Part shown: positions 25,101 through 33,526 of the stretch, piece by piece
How the letters are laid out: every line of letters begins with the position of its first letter
Position numbering within the stretch: the first letter of the stretch is position 1
Source of the DNA: Mariniphaga sp041686935
Lineage (GTDB): Bacteria; Bacteroidota; Bacteroidia; Bacteroidales; Prolixibacteraceae
Assembly (NCBI GenBank): GCA_041686935.1
Contig: JAWLCW010000012.1
Coordinates: 62,001 to 126,000 of the forward strand
Length of the DNA: 64,000 bases
Direction: 5' to 3'
The notes under the pieces: model-generated
The model's database searches: none
Told to the model about the DNA's origin: nothing
The model's input: the letters and a program-made list of their open reading frames with translations, nothing else
Translations under genes and position numbers: made by a program

Positions 25101-27025
25101 AAAGCTTCAATTTTAAAATGATATTGTCCTTTTGCTTTTTTATCTTTTGCACTTAGTGTTAAACGGTAAACCGTATTTCCCCATGACCTGGACAATATGG
25201 CATCGGTAATTTTAATGGTTTCGACATCTGCTTTAAATAACTTGCTGTCATAAGACAGTTGAATAACTTGTCCATCTGCTTTCAAAAATACTTTCCCCGG
25301 TATGGAGATGTCCGGTTTGGGTAATGTCATAAAATTCACCCGGTTTAAATCCTTCTTGCTTTTAAGTCGCCAGGTATCACTGATGGACAAACCTCCGTCA
25401 GACGGAAGCGAATAGGTTCTTTTCCAAAAATCAACTTCAGCTTCTTCGGGGTATGCATTTGAAATGTCGAGAGAAAAATGTGCTTTTGATTTATCTGCTT
25501 TCACATCACTCGATTTATAATTCGCACCGTTTTTTTGAGGTACCCCGTTTATTAAAGGCAAATTGTGATAATTGCTTTGCATAGTCCAGATGGAGTAACG
25601 TTCGCTACTGAATGTCTGCCGGGTGTATGTTCCTACCCCAACATCAATAAAAACGGGTTGCTGATTGTAATATAGAATAAATGAACCCACATCGTTATGA
25701 TTATGACTTTCTGCATTATATCCGCCTTTCGCAGCAAAGAAAACCCCCGTTTCACTACGCATATAACAAAACTGCGTTTCCGGATACCAGATAAAAGCTT
25801 CCTGAGATAAAGCAGGCTCAGCTGCCAGAATATCTTTATGCGATTTTAAATTTTCCAACGTTCGGTAAATATCTCTCCCTGAATTGTAATAAGGTTTTCT
25901 GTTGGTTCTTTCATATAAATATGCGGCAAATTTTTTCATCTCCGGGCTGCACACTGCGTCGCCGTAACGGTATATCAACCCAACGTTTCCGCCTCCTCGT
26001 GCCGAAGCATCTGCAAAATTGACAACCCAGCCATCTCCAATGTAAGATTTGGAAATGTATTCACCCATATTCTTTACAATTGGCTGATCGAAGATATCCA
26101 CCTTTCTCCCGGTAGCATCAGAAAGAAGCTGAAGATAGTCATACGTTTTTCCGGCGGCATGTCCCCAGTACGAAGGCCCTTCTTCACATGCCCCGTCTGA
26201 TTTTGTATAATTGATAAATTTATCCACCGAGACCATAGTTCGGTAAACAGCTTCTGCCAGCTTTTCCTCATCGTTCTCCAGCAAAAGATAGCACGTTAAA
26301 ACATTAAAATTGCACCAGGGATTCCAGTTATTCACCATGGTTTCGGGTGTTGCGTTGAAGGCCTGCCACCAAAAATCACTTCTTTCCACATAAGGGTCAA
26401 GAATCCTTCTTTGCAATTCACTTCGTAATCTTTTAGAAATAGCAGGATTTATTTTATCAAATTCATCTTTCAGAAAATACCAGGACCATGAAAGCAAGGA
26501 ACCCAGATCTCCTGCAGTCAGGTCAATAACCTGTTCTTCCGGATCAGTAAGGGTTCTCTTAGAGCTATGGTGGGCGGGAAGATGAGCAGACAAAACCCAG
26601 GAGCTCATTTCACAACTCAGCCAAACTCCATTAATTATTTGATCGATAAACCTGCCTTTACCTTCTGCCAATTCAGCAAATACCAAATTGGAAAGAGCTG
26701 TATTATTTGAATCGAAAGGATTTTGCATGATTTCCCGGGAACCACTTCGCTCAAATTCAATATAATCAGTAGCTTTTACCACTTTCAATTCATAATCAAG
26801 TGCTTCTTCTCCTCTTTTTATAATATCATCTTTATTTTGGCCGATCAGTTCATTCCAGCCTGCCCTGTCATTATAGTCGGGGTATTTTACCCATTCCTGA
26901 TTCATAATCAGCGATTTTTTTAGGTCTGACAGGTTCGTTTCCTGCTGAAGAAAATCTCTCAGTTCATGGGCATAGGTGGAAAGTGAAGCGAGGAGGAAAA
27001 TGAATAAAATTTTTACTTTTTGCAT
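25097..27025 (-). CDS. Heparinase II/III-like polysaccharide lyase (PL21-like)
   Basis: The mature protein is a large alpha-toroid plus beta-sandwich lyase of the heparinase II/III superfamily. A signal peptide (MQKVKILFIFLLASLSTYA) sets the start at ATG 27025; the frame is open to 27085 but the 20 extra residues would bury the signal. Visible motifs are NWNPWCNFN, DGACEEGPSYWGHA, GWVVNFADASARG, then SHNHNDVGSFILY with the key His pair, and FIDVGVGTYTRQTFSSERY. The lyase should cut a uronic-acid polymer and feed GH88 directly downstream. The exact PL family is uncertain. Confidence 0.82.
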   Translation of the reverse strand: MQKVKILFIFLLASLSTYAHELRDFLQQETNLSDLKKSLIMNQEWVKYPDYNDRAGWNELIGQNKDDIIKRGEEALDYELKVVKATDYIEFERSGSREIMQNPFDSNNTALSNLVFAELAEGKGRFIDQIINGVWLSCEMSSWVLSAHLPAHHSSKRTLTDPEEQVIDLTAGDLGSLLSWSWYFLKDEFDKINPAISKRLRSELQRRILDPYVERSDFWWQAFNATPETMVNNWNPWCNFNVLTCYLLLENDEEKLAEAVYRTMVSVDKFINYTKSDGACEEGPSYWGHAAGKTYDYLQLLSDATGRKVDIFDQPIVKNMGEYISKSYIGDGWVVNFADASARGGGNVGLIYRYGDAVCSPEMKKFAAYLYERTNRKPYYNSGRDIYRTLENLKSHKDILAAEPALSQEAFIWYPETQFCYMRSETGVFFAAKGGYNAESHNHNDVGSFILYYNQQPVFIDVGVGTYTRQTFSSERYSIWTMQSNYHNLPLINGVPQKNGANYKSSDVKADKSKAHFSLDISNAYPEEAEVDFWKRTYSLPSDGGLSISDTWRLKSKKDLNRVNFMTLPKPDISIPGKVFLKADGQVIQLSYDSKLFKADVETIKITDAILSRSWGNTVYRLTLSAKDKKAKGQYHFKIEAL

Positions 27026-27085
27026 AATAACACTTTTTTCGTTAAAAATAGTATTTGTTTTCTGCTTAAGGGAACTATTGGCCAT

Positions 27086-29107
27086 CTACTCACCTTTTAC
27101 ATGCCATTCATAAATCTTTCTACTCAGTTCCCTCGCTGTTTCAATCAGTTCACGATGTGGCTGATCGGTAATATCCACCAGGCCGATGGGTTGATTTTCG
27201 CCATTGGAAACACGGCCCGTAATGTGCTGGTCGGTAAACTGGTACCAGTGGCACCCCAGCGACCAGGGCGTTTTAGCCCAGGTTTCCACATAGTTTTCGT
27301 AATATGCTCTTCTTTCATCGGGTGGAGTTGCGCCCCATGTTGCAGGCACCTGCCTTTCCGATGCCAGATTGATGTGGTGCTCTCCAATTAAAATGGGCTT
27401 TCCCGTTCGCCTGAACCATTCGCCCATAACCTCTTCGGTAGGGGCCCAGGCGTAAACGTTTATCGTAACCACATCGCAAAATTCTCCGGCCACCCGGCAT
27501 ATATGTTCCGGTTTGATTTTTCGTGTAAACCGGCATCCCAGGTACAAATGGTTCGGGTCGTATTTTTTCAGGGTATTTCTGATGGAGCCAAAATAGTGTT
27601 CAGCGAAAAGGGTTTCAAAAGCTTCCAAATCTTTCAGAAAATCGGGGCTGCTCAGGTTCACATTCAAATATTTTAAATCCTCCCAGGTTTTAAAGGCAGT
27701 TCCCCATTGTTCATTCAGGTTTTTTAGCAAGCGATATTTTTTCTGATTAAATTCAAGCCATGCACTGCGCGATTGAGAGTTTGAAGGCATATTTCCCAGT
27801 AAATCCAGTTCTCCCCAACCCGCTTCGTTATCTGCAAAATAACCCAGCAAGTATGGATTATCTTTAAATTCAGCAGCTTTTTCAAACACAGAATCGATAT
27901 GTTGCTGCCACTCCCCGTTAAAAACATCGGGAATTCCGTTTCCAAGCATCAGTTTTTTGTTTTCAGTGGTTCGGAACGACCAGGTAAACGGAAACTCAGC
28001 CTGCATAATCAACGAATCCTCCGACCAGTTGCCAATGGTATTATAGCCCCAGCTATCCAAACGTTTAAATGCTGTTTTGCGCCATTCATCCATGTCGGGA
28101 TATTTCCGGATGACATTCCAGCAATAATAACTGGCATCTTCGTCGCTTGTCCATGCATAAGAGTCCTTACCTTTTTTGGGCGGAATCTCCTCAAACAGAA
28201 ATTCCCGTCCTTTGATTTTTGTGCATCCCACGTTTTCCACTTTCGGACGAATACCTGTTACCCCAAACGACCAGAATAACCTGCCGGACGGAGTAACAAA
28301 CCAGTATTTTTCGTTTACCTGTTCTACCCTGAAAAACCCGGTTCCTTCAAGTTCCGGCCCTTCTAACCAACCTCCAAAGGTATCCCATTCGGTGCGTAAT
28401 TTCTGATTAAGAGTGTTTGATTCATCCATACGGTTGGCAGTCAATTCTTTTTCTGAACCAATTTTTCCCGACCAGGCCTTACTCTTACGCTGTCCAAAGC
28501 GGTCAACTACCGGTTGTGATTTTTTAAAAATATTTCCCGATAATTTTGCTGAATGGATTATCAATTCTGTATTTTGTTCCATTCCGGTAATTTGAATATA
28601 CTGCGGTTGCCAGGGAGGATGAATCCCGGCTGTGAGCGGCAAATCGGTAATTTCCATATCAAAACGTGTTTTTTGGGAAGGCTCAAGCATCAGCGTGTCG
28701 GTTAAAATTCCCCGGGCACCTTTAATGGAAATCAGTAGTATTGCTCTCTTCTTTCCCGGATTTTCACCATTTATCTGAAGTTTTGAATAACCGCTCCAGT
28801 CTTCCAGAAGACCAACTGATCCGGGAGTAAATTCCATAAAACTGCCTGATTGTGAGAAATAAAGATTAAAATTCCCATTTTTCTGAGATATATCGCAGTG
28901 AAATTGTTTGACAGGAAAAGACTTTTTATCTGCCGGTTCAGTCATTCTTTGCGGATACCAGGGTTCTCCGGGTTGTGCCTCTGTAATAAGTAAAAAGCTG
29001 GCTGTTACAGGTTTTCTGTAGAGATGGCTGCATCCTGAAAAAATCACCAGCATCAAAATTGAAATGTTGAATTCCAGATAAGGCCTTAGTCGTGAAATGT
29101 ATTCCAT
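27086..29107 (-). CDS. GH50-like TIM-barrel glycoside hydrolase (agarase-type), lipoprotein
   Basis: The 673-residue protein has a lipobox around Cys26 (VIFSGCSH), an N-terminal beta-sandwich region (to about 220) and a GH-A clan TIM barrel. Key motifs are FWSFGVTGIRP, WGYNTIGNWSED, GYFADNEAGWGE with Glu428 as expected acid/base, and ILIGEHHIN with Glu576 as expected nucleophile. The end YQFTDQHITGR...IGLVD is typical of GH50/agarase-type enzymes. Substrate may be agarose-like or another galactan; the neighbours do not favour plain agar. It lies 13 bp after GH28, and its stop directly precedes the next frame. Confidence 0.78.
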   Translation of the reverse strand: MEYISRLRPYLEFNISILMLVIFSGCSHLYRKPVTASFLLITEAQPGEPWYPQRMTEPADKKSFPVKQFHCDISQKNGNFNLYFSQSGSFMEFTPGSVGLLEDWSGYSKLQINGENPGKKRAILLISIKGARGILTDTLMLEPSQKTRFDMEITDLPLTAGIHPPWQPQYIQITGMEQNTELIIHSAKLSGNIFKKSQPVVDRFGQRKSKAWSGKIGSEKELTANRMDESNTLNQKLRTEWDTFGGWLEGPELEGTGFFRVEQVNEKYWFVTPSGRLFWSFGVTGIRPKVENVGCTKIKGREFLFEEIPPKKGKDSYAWTSDEDASYYCWNVIRKYPDMDEWRKTAFKRLDSWGYNTIGNWSEDSLIMQAEFPFTWSFRTTENKKLMLGNGIPDVFNGEWQQHIDSVFEKAAEFKDNPYLLGYFADNEAGWGELDLLGNMPSNSQSRSAWLEFNQKKYRLLKNLNEQWGTAFKTWEDLKYLNVNLSSPDFLKDLEAFETLFAEHYFGSIRNTLKKYDPNHLYLGCRFTRKIKPEHICRVAGEFCDVVTINVYAWAPTEEVMGEWFRRTGKPILIGEHHINLASERQVPATWGATPPDERRAYYENYVETWAKTPWSLGCHWYQFTDQHITGRVSNGENQPIGLVDITDQPHRELIETARELSRKIYEWHVKGE

Positions 29108-29120
29108 TCCGAATTACAAT

Positions 29121-30542
29121 TTAGTTTTTTGAAATGTTTTTAAATATTACTGCCGGTTCATTCTTTCCCGGCACTGCATCCACAGAAACTTCATCCCAGT
29201 TCAATCCGCTTATGTTTTCGAAAACCGCTCCATGCTGCCATTTGTTTTCAGGATTTTTTTCATTCCATGTGATTTTAAAATGGTTCAATTCCAGACCATT
29301 CACGTCATGTGCATAAAAACCGTTCAGCGCTCTTTTATCGGGGCGTTCTTCGGGATTCATGTGCAGAGAAACATTACTGAACTGAATATTCTCCAGCGGC
29401 CGATTGGGGTGTCCTTCAATTTTGGTGGTTCCCTGCCCGGTAGCTCGAATGTTCGAAAAAAAGACATTTCGGATATGGCCGATTTTCGAATTTTCATTTC
29501 GTTGGGTCACCACCAGCCAGATGGGATCGCCGCTTCCCCACCAGTAAAAATCTTTTCTTCTGCAATCAATGGTTATATTGTTGAAAAGGATATTTTCGGC
29601 AGTTGCTCCGTCGCGAATAATAATGGCCAGTCCGCGGTTGGTATTTCGAATAACACAATTGGAAAAAACAATGTGCCGGTAATCGGCAAAACTTTCGGTT
29701 CCCAGTTTCAGTGCCGCAGAAGTTGAAGTTAAAATACAGTTGGTTACAGTTATATTTTCGCAAGGTGTGGCCAGACCGTCTTTATCTGTCGTTTTCAGCA
29801 CAATGGCATCGTCGCCGGTTTCCATTATACAATTGGATACGGAAACATTGGAGCAACCGTCAATGTCGAGGCCATCGGAGTTGGCTCCCTTTTCAAGGCT
29901 TGAATAGATTTTAATGCCATTAACAACCACATCGCGGCAATTTTTCAAGTGAATGCCCCAGTGCATCGAATTTAAAAATGATGCATCGCGGAAAGTTACA
30001 TTCCGGCAGTTATTGAAAAAAACCATCACAGTAAGCGGTGGAATTTTTTTATGTTTTTTCATGGGAACACCGGCCTCCCGGGCAATGCGGAATTCTTCAG
30101 CCACAAAATTGTCTATACCTTCCAAATCATCTAAAAAATATTCTGCTTTCCCGTCAATGATACCGGTTCCTGAAATTCCAATGTTTACTGCATTTGCAGC
30201 AAATACCTGAACCGGAAGCCCGGAGGCATGAAATCCGGCATCGGTAAATGATTTGAATTCGTTTTCGTTTCGAGATGAAACCAGTTCAGCTCCAGGGGAA
30301 AGATGCAGATAAACATTGTTTTTCAAAACCAATGTTGCTGACCGGTAAATTCCGGAAGGAAAAACAACGGTTCCACCCCCGGCTTCGGCACAAACATCGA
30401 TGGCTTTCTGCAACACTGCTGTTTGTGATTGTTCTGCGTTGGGACCTGCGCCAAATTCTGTTACATCAAAAAAGGGTTGTGCGTTTACCCAAAAAAAAGC
30501 AAATAATCCAATAATCAAAAGGAAAACTCTACCTGCTTTCAT
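29121..30542 (-). CDS. GH28 glycosidase (polygalacturonase family)
   Basis: The 473-residue protein has a signal peptide ending near NAQPFF (residue 22) and the right-handed beta-helix of GH28: FDVTEFGAGPNAE, then NSDGLDID (Asp223, Asp226) and TGDDAIVLK (Asp244, Asp245), the catalytic aspartates, followed by ALKLGTESFADYR and RNTNRGLAIIIRDG. GH28 members act on galacturonic acid polymers, rhamnogalacturonan or related glycans. Its start overlaps the GH29 stop by 4 bp (ATGA). Confidence 0.92.
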   Translation of the reverse strand: MKAGRVFLLIIGLFAFFWVNAQPFFDVTEFGAGPNAEQSQTAVLQKAIDVCAEAGGGTVVFPSGIYRSATLVLKNNVYLHLSPGAELVSSRNENEFKSFTDAGFHASGLPVQVFAANAVNIGISGTGIIDGKAEYFLDDLEGIDNFVAEEFRIAREAGVPMKKHKKIPPLTVMVFFNNCRNVTFRDASFLNSMHWGIHLKNCRDVVVNGIKIYSSLEKGANSDGLDIDGCSNVSVSNCIMETGDDAIVLKTTDKDGLATPCENITVTNCILTSTSAALKLGTESFADYRHIVFSNCVIRNTNRGLAIIIRDGATAENILFNNITIDCRRKDFYWWGSGDPIWLVVTQRNENSKIGHIRNVFFSNIRATGQGTTKIEGHPNRPLENIQFSNVSLHMNPEERPDKRALNGFYAHDVNGLELNHFKITWNEKNPENKWQHGAVFENISGLNWDEVSVDAVPGKNEPAVIFKNISKN

Positions 30543-31720
30543 AGCCTCAGCGATTTTAAAGTGGATTCATCTTCGGGCCGGAGCAGGCCATTGGCCATGG
30601 GGCCGCAGTTGAGCAACAGGTTAGCTTCCATTTTTTCAGCCACTTCCATGTAATTCAGTATGGTTTCTTTGGAAGCCACCGAATGGTCCCACTCGTGCCA
30701 AAACCAGTTGCCCGATTTAAACTGCTCATTACCTTTCACCGACATGGTGGTTTCAATCTGCAACGGCAGATAAACCTGGCCATTCAGCCAGTCCCACACT
30801 TTCACATCGTTTTTGTTCGGACTGGTGTATTTTTCGCCGCTGCGAATATCCACCGGATGTAACGGCACACCCGGATAGGAAGTGGTGGCATTGTTCATTA
30901 CCAAACAGTTGGGTTGTATGGATTTTATAAACTGGTAAAGGTGGTCCATTTGCCAGCGGTAGGCGCCCTCCATACGCCATGCATGAATAAAATCGAGATC
31001 GCGCTGATGGTTTTTTTCCAGAAATTCGGCCTCCCCGTCAATCTCCTGCTTTTTGGTCCAGCCGTGGTTTTGTTTTTTCCAGAACCCGTCGAACCAAAGT
31101 TCCACAATGTCGCCATAATTTTCGAGCAATTCGGCCAGTTGAAGTTTCATCCAGTCCACAAAGGCAGGCTCATCGGTGTCGTGCAACTTCTGGTTGCGAT
31201 CCCAAAGCGAATAATACAGTCCGAGTTTCAAACCGTATTTTGCAGCCGAATTGGCCACTTCGGCCACCAAATCACCTTTCCAGGGCGAGGCAGCCACACT
31301 GTATTTTGTATGCTTCGAAGGCCACAAACAAAACCCGTCGTGATGTTTTGTTATCAGCACGATGTATTTCATTCCGGCATCGCGGGCTGTCCGGCACCAT
31401 TGGTCGGTGTCCAGTTTTTCAGGATTAAAAGCTTTCGGATCAAGTGTTCCGTCACTCCATTCCATATCATAATAGGTGTTTATTCCAAAATGAATAAACA
31501 TGCCAAATTTTAAATCCATCCAGGCTTTTTGGGCAAAAGTGGGACGCGGAGTTTTTAACTCCGCATTGCTTAAATCAGGTAATATTTTGCCAGAATGCGG
31601 AGTTGGAAACTCCGCGTACTGTGGTACTAACCCGGAGCCTGCTGCGTGAAGTGCAGTTGCTGCACCGGCGCCTGCCAGTGCCGCATTCCGTATAAAATTT
31701 CTTCTTGAGAATCGGTTCAT
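30539..31720 (-). CDS. GH29 alpha-L-fucosidase, Tat-exported
   Basis: The 393-residue protein begins with a Tat signal (SRRNFIRNAALAG). The catalytic barrel has KFGMFIHFGINTYY, ITKHHDGFCLWPS, and VELWFDGFWKK with Asp211 as nucleophile. It is shorter than many GH29 enzymes because the usual C-terminal beta-sandwich is missing. Residues about 35-59, between signal and barrel, are encoded by a 74-bp palindromic repeat element (31544-31617), so the linker looks newly acquired. The start overlaps GH10 by 4 bp and the stop overlaps GH28 by 4 bp. Confidence 0.9.
   Translation of the reverse strand: MNRFSRRNFIRNAALAGAGAATALHAAGSGLVPQYAEFPTPHSGKILPDLSNAELKTPRPTFAQKAWMDLKFGMFIHFGINTYYDMEWSDGTLDPKAFNPEKLDTDQWCRTARDAGMKYIVLITKHHDGFCLWPSKHTKYSVAASPWKGDLVAEVANSAAKYGLKLGLYYSLWDRNQKLHDTDEPAFVDWMKLQLAELLENYGDIVELWFDGFWKKQNHGWTKKQEIDGEAEFLEKNHQRDLDFIHAWRMEGAYRWQMDHLYQFIKSIQPNCLVMNNATTSYPGVPLHPVDIRSGEKYTSPNKNDVKVWDWLNGQVYLPLQIETTMSVKGNEQFKSGNWFWHEWDHSVASKETILNYMEVAEKMEANLLLNCGPMANGLLRPEDESTLKSLRL
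31544..31617. repeat. REPIN-like palindromic pair inside the GH29 coding sequence
   Basis: Two copies of GCGGAGTT-N3-AACTCCGC (31546-31564 and 31597-31615) face each other: about 24 bases on the left are repeated inverted on the right, with a 26-base spacer. Each half is itself a hairpin, the layout of a REP doublet. It keeps the reading frame open, giving the repeated peptides YAEFPTPHS and NAELKTPRP. No other copy was found in this window. Confidence 0.65.
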
Positions 31721-33231
31721 TCCAAAACGGTTTTTATGGTTATACTATTTAAATCACGATTTTTATCCACTTGAAAAACATGTCCTGTGGGCAGTCCGTC
31801 TGATGGCTGAATTAAAGCGGTATAATCGCCGCAGAATCCACGGAAAGTCACCAAACCGTTTTCATCGGTTCTGAGTTTCAGTTTTGTTTTCCATTGGTTA
31901 TGAATCAGGTCTTTTACTTTATAATACAGGGGCTGTATTTCATGTGCAGAATTGGTTTCATTTAAGAATTTAACGGTCATGCCCATAAACCCCCAAAAAT
32001 AAAATGAGTCGATATTAGGATGTGCAAAAGCGCAGGTAAGGAAATCCAGCACATACCTATCGCGAAGTTCTTCAAGTTCTTTTTCGTTTAAATCTTCATA
32101 TTTTTTATTTCCTGTGAATTTTCTCCACTCTTCACCTTCCACTGCGTTTTGTGATTTATTTTTTAGTTCATCGGTATTGGCCCAGAATTCGGTAACAGTT
32201 AAAGGAATCCCGGCGGAAGACATTTCATCAAAAAAGGCCATTTGTTCTGCGGGAGTAATCCAGCCGGTATGGCACTGAACTCCCATCAGGTTTGGAGAAA
32301 CACCCGTATTGCCAAGTCGCTGCATGAGTTCGATGTACCGTTTGCGCTGAATTTGCGGGGTAATTATTTTTCCATCGTGACTGGTTTGTTCGCCAAATTT
32401 TGCAGTGGACAACCCATAATCGTTAATGGCATACAGAGCGTTGGGGTTTTCTTCACGGGCCCAGGTCAGAACTTTTCCAATATAATCCACCATATTTTCC
32501 ATGGTTTCCCGGTAAGGCCACTCTCTTTTTGCCAGGTTTTTCGGGTGGGGTTCCCAAAGCATTTCGTTGACGGCATCCCAAACTTTTACCCGGTTTTTAA
32601 ACCGGGCAGCCAGATTCCGGATACGAACTTCCACAAACTTCATGTGGGTTTCGTACGGGTATTTTGCCAGCCAGTCAGGGATTGCCTTTGGAACCGTCCA
32701 GTACATGGGGTGCCCTTTGGCTGTTAATCCATGTGCATTGGCCCAGTTCACCGATTCTTCAAAATCGTCCCACCGAATTTCACCCTGAAAATCCTGAGTT
32801 TTGGCTGCATCGTTTCGTGGACGTTCGGCCCAGTAAACAGTGGTGTTTAAGGAGTTGAGCACTTCTTCAAAACGTTTCCGGTAATATTTCAGCCGGTCGG
32901 TGCCACCCATACCGTTGCGTACCATGGCCGACATGTTCCAGTTGTTGTCTCCGAACAGAAACTGGTGATTGAGTTGGTTTATTTCCACATCGTGGTTTGA
33001 CAAAGGTTTTCCCCATTTGTTAAGGAACTGAATACGTGTTTCGCGTTGTCTGATTTTGGGGATGTTTTTCCGGGCTTCGTCCAAAACGGTGGAAGAAGTT
33101 GAAAATCCAAAAAGGAGGTTTCCGTTTTGGATTAGCGGATTTTCTGCCTGTGTATTCATCGAATTTGAAAGCACAATCCCTGCTGTTCCGGCCAGCGATT
33201 TTCCCAAAAAATGTCTTCTTGTCAATTCCAT
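31717..33231 (-). CDS. GH10 endo-beta-1,4-xylanase, Tat-exported
   Basis: The 504-residue protein has a Tat signal (TRRHFLGKSLAGTAG) and a GH10 barrel: GDNNWNMSAM, MYWTVPKAIPDWL, VWDAVNEMLW with Glu223 as acid/base, and PLTVTEFWAN with Glu348 as nucleophile. The last about 80 residues form a small beta-rich domain (TDENGLVTFRGFCGDYTA). It opens the seven-gene minus-strand operon and overlaps GH29 by 4 bp. Two broken copies of this gene lie at 37.2-37.5 and 42.9-43.3 kb, so this is the surviving member of a multiplied gene. Confidence 0.93.
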   Translation of the reverse strand: MELTRRHFLGKSLAGTAGIVLSNSMNTQAENPLIQNGNLLFGFSTSSTVLDEARKNIPKIRQRETRIQFLNKWGKPLSNHDVEINQLNHQFLFGDNNWNMSAMVRNGMGGTDRLKYYRKRFEEVLNSLNTTVYWAERPRNDAAKTQDFQGEIRWDDFEESVNWANAHGLTAKGHPMYWTVPKAIPDWLAKYPYETHMKFVEVRIRNLAARFKNRVKVWDAVNEMLWEPHPKNLAKREWPYRETMENMVDYIGKVLTWAREENPNALYAINDYGLSTAKFGEQTSHDGKIITPQIQRKRYIELMQRLGNTGVSPNLMGVQCHTGWITPAEQMAFFDEMSSAGIPLTVTEFWANTDELKNKSQNAVEGEEWRKFTGNKKYEDLNEKELEELRDRYVLDFLTCAFAHPNIDSFYFWGFMGMTVKFLNETNSAHEIQPLYYKVKDLIHNQWKTKLKLRTDENGLVTFRGFCGDYTALIQPSDGLPTGHVFQVDKNRDLNSITIKTVLE

Positions 33232-33335
33232 CCTTAAAAAATTTAATTAAAACTAATCATTTTAATCTCTGTAAAATTGACAAGATGACAGGAAACAGCA
33301 ATTTGGAATGTCTTACACCTTAGTTTGAACTGTAT

Positions 33336-33416
33336 TTACACTTTGTGCGGTTGACCGGAATCTTTAAAGCGGGAAGGAACGACACCAAATTGTTTCTGAA
33401 AGCATTTGCTGAAGTT
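33336..33416 (-). pseudogene. Fragment of an HTCS regulator, last ~26 codons
   Basis: The minus strand encodes FSKCFQKQFGVVPSRFKDSGQ-PHKV and a stop, nearly the same as the end of the intact HTCS at 43.4 kb (FSKCFQKQFRVIPSRFKNSG-HPHKV). Nothing of the rest of the regulator is present. The bases between this stop and the GH10 start are likewise a copy of the 43.3 kb spacer. The rest of the 33232-33526 gap is A/T-rich; it must hold the operon promoter, which I cannot place. Confidence 0.85.
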
Positions 33417-33526
33417 ACAAATTCGATCACTTTACAAAAAATATCCTTTATCTTCTGGACAAAAAACCAGGTAAATAATAACAATTGTATTTTTTAACAA
33501 ATCCTTAGTATCTGTTTGTAACTATA

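Noticed and set aside
27026..27085. N-terminal extension of the heparinase-like protein to ATG 27085
   Set aside because: It would place 20 polar residues before a clear signal peptide; ATG 27025 is preferred.
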